A stretch of DNA of 30,334 nt from Anaeromyces robustus (taxonomy: Eukaryota; Neocallimastigomycota; Neocallimastigomycetes; Neocallimastigales; Neocallimastigaceae): contig MCFG01000561.1 of assembly GCA_002104895.1 (NCBI GenBank), forward strand, positions 1-30,334. Reading direction: 5' to 3'. Shown here piece after piece: positions 29,224 through 30,334 of this stretch; the first letter of the stretch is position 1; every line of letters begins with the position of its first letter. The translations under genes and the position numbers were made by a program. The notes beneath the pieces are model-generated. The model was not told where the DNA came from, made no database searches, and was given only the letters and a program-made list of their open reading frames with translations.

Positions 29224-30204
29224 AGAATTTATTTATATATTAAAATTAATACAGACTTTATTGTCTATTTCTATTTTATTATATTTGTTTTTATCTGATG
29301 TATATAATCAAATAATTATGTTATATTAATAATATATAATAAATATAATATATATATAATAATATGATATTAATAATAATGATAACATTAATAATAAGTA
29401 AAAAATAAAATATATTAAAAATAAAATAAATATATACAAAAAATTCTAAGTTTTTCTAAAAAGTTAATTTGAAATTACAATAAAATTAAAATGAAATCCT
29501 TTTTCTTATTTATTTGTTTATTTATTGATTTTTTTCTTATTAATTATTATTCTTATTATTTTATTATTATAATAATTATTTATTATTTATTATTTTTTAT
29601 TTTATTTTATTTTATTTTATTTACTTATTTATTATTAATATTTATTTATTTAAAAATAATATCAGATTATATCTATTTATTAACTTTTTTTTTTTATTTT
29701 TATTATTTATATAATAATTTTTAAATTAATAAAAATTATTTATTTCTATAAAAAAATTATATATTTTCAATTTTAAAAATATATATATTAATTACTTATA
29801 ATTTAGAATAATTCTTACAAACCTTCAATTGAAATACTGAAATTTCTTTTTTTAAAATTTAGAGCAAAAAAAAAAGGAATAAATAAAATATTTTTTTATT
29901 ATAGAACTAAAAATTGAAAGTAGAAAAAAATAAAAAAAAATTAAAAATTAATATAAAATATATTAAATTTATATATTATATATTATATATTATATACATT
30001 TAAATATATTAAAAATATTATTTCAATTAATTGAGATGAATTATTTAATTTTATTATTATTTTTATTAATAATTTATTAATAATTTATTATTATTTTATT
30101 ATTGCAATAATATAACAGATGGTATATGCAAAATGTTAATGTAAATCATATAGGAGCTACATAACATTTATTTACATATTTACATGCCAAAACTATGAAT
30201 ACAT
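29224..30204. other. Intergenic region, A/T-only then mixed composition
   Basis: From 29224 to about 30110 the DNA is almost pure A/T; a hydrophobic Phe/Ile/Tyr-rich frame at 29491-29724 looks like composition only. From about 30112 the sequence becomes more complex (for example CAGATGGTATATGCAAAATG), which suggests the 3' flank of whatever lies to the right rather than ordinary spacer. Confidence 0.5.
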
Positions 30205-30333
30205 TTAATACCTCCATATAGTCGACCAGTTTCTATCCTGGTTGTTAAGGCGTTTCCTTAGCATACATAAGGCTTCTGGATCGACACCGCATCTACCCCA
30301 AGCACAAGTGGTTTTCTCCTTCACGGTTTTACA
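30205..30333 (-). CDS. C-terminal fragment of an unrecognised Cys/Trp-containing protein, cut by the window edge
   Basis: Forty-two codons followed by TAA (30205-30207), open to the window edge. The peptide contains CAWGRCGVDPEALCMLRK and ends with WSTIWRY. By hand count 57 of 129 bases are G or C (44%), against mostly A/T third positions in the neighbours, and it uses codons such as GCC, CGC, GTC, AAC and TCG that they rarely use. I do not recognise the family. The foreign composition fits a mobile-element protein or a horizontally acquired gene, both common in gut fungi, but nothing here decides between them. The reading frame could also be fortuitous. Confidence 0.5.
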   Translation of the reverse strand, partial: CKTVKEKTTCAWGRCGVDPEALCMLRKRLNNQDRNWSTIWRY

Positions 30334-30334
30334 C

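Noticed and set aside
29491-29724. Hydrophobic Phe/Ile/Tyr-rich frame that could pass for a membrane protein
   Set aside because: Made almost only of T-rich codons in A/T spacer; no family features and no flanking exons.

Overview
The window reads as nuclear DNA of an extremely AT-rich eukaryote. Genes are interrupted by many short GT-AG introns, intergenic DNA is almost pure A/T, and (AAT)n, (AAAT)n and homopolymer tracts are everywhere. All seven complete reading frames end in TAA. The best fit is an anaerobic gut fungus (Neocallimastigomycota): a Set9/Suv4-20 methyltransferase, a Nup98-96 precursor, UFD1 and an Ngl-type nuclease in a very low-GC, intron-dense setting. A social amoeba has similar base composition, but five to nine introns per gene would be unusual there. 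The taxon is an inference; the genes are read directly.

Left part (1-9989, plus strand). A 1273-residue coiled-coil protein of unknown role (3 exons) is followed by a long (AAT)n array and a U6 snRNA gene with an added UUCG-capped 3' hairpin. About 90 bases downstream a Suv4-20/Set9-type SET-domain gene begins (8 exons). Directly behind it lie exons coding an MRG15/Eaf3-like chromo barrel domain. These can be read either as a separate 220-residue gene or, through an in-phase intron, as the C-terminus of the methyltransferase.

Middle (9990-21298). After about 1 kb of A/T spacer comes the Nup98-Nup96 nucleoporin precursor (plus strand, 7 exons, 1873 residues) with FG/GLFG repeats, a Rae1-binding GLEBS motif, the HFS self-cleavage site and the Nup96 alpha-solenoid. 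The two halves are joined across a 922-base intron. It converges on UFD1 (minus strand, 9 exons, 323 residues), which has both p97-binding SHP motifs and a start codon alone in its own exon.

Right part (21299-30334). A 1.75 kb A/T region with small tandem repeats leads to a tRNA-Thr(CGU). Two minus-strand genes follow. One is an endonuclease/exonuclease/phosphatase protein of the Ngl/CCR4/Angel type (3 exons, 451 residues). The other is an unusual fusion of a Hsp70/Hsp90-type carboxylate-clamp TPR domain with a glyoxalase-II-like metallo-beta-lactamase domain (7 exons, 461 residues). At the right edge composition changes sharply: a 42-codon C-terminal fragment on the minus strand is 44% GC by hand count and of unknown family, and could belong to a mobile element or a transferred gene.

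Most genes are housekeeping (splicing, chromatin, nuclear transport, ubiquitin-dependent segregation, RNA turnover) and are not an obvious functional cluster. The most notable points are the two candidate domain fusions, trinucleotide arrays starting just inside 5' splice sites in several introns, the split Nup98/Nup96 junction, tiny exons, and the decorated U6. All exon boundaries were assigned by eye from phase, GT-AG ends and protein similarity recalled from knowledge; no search or transcript data were available.
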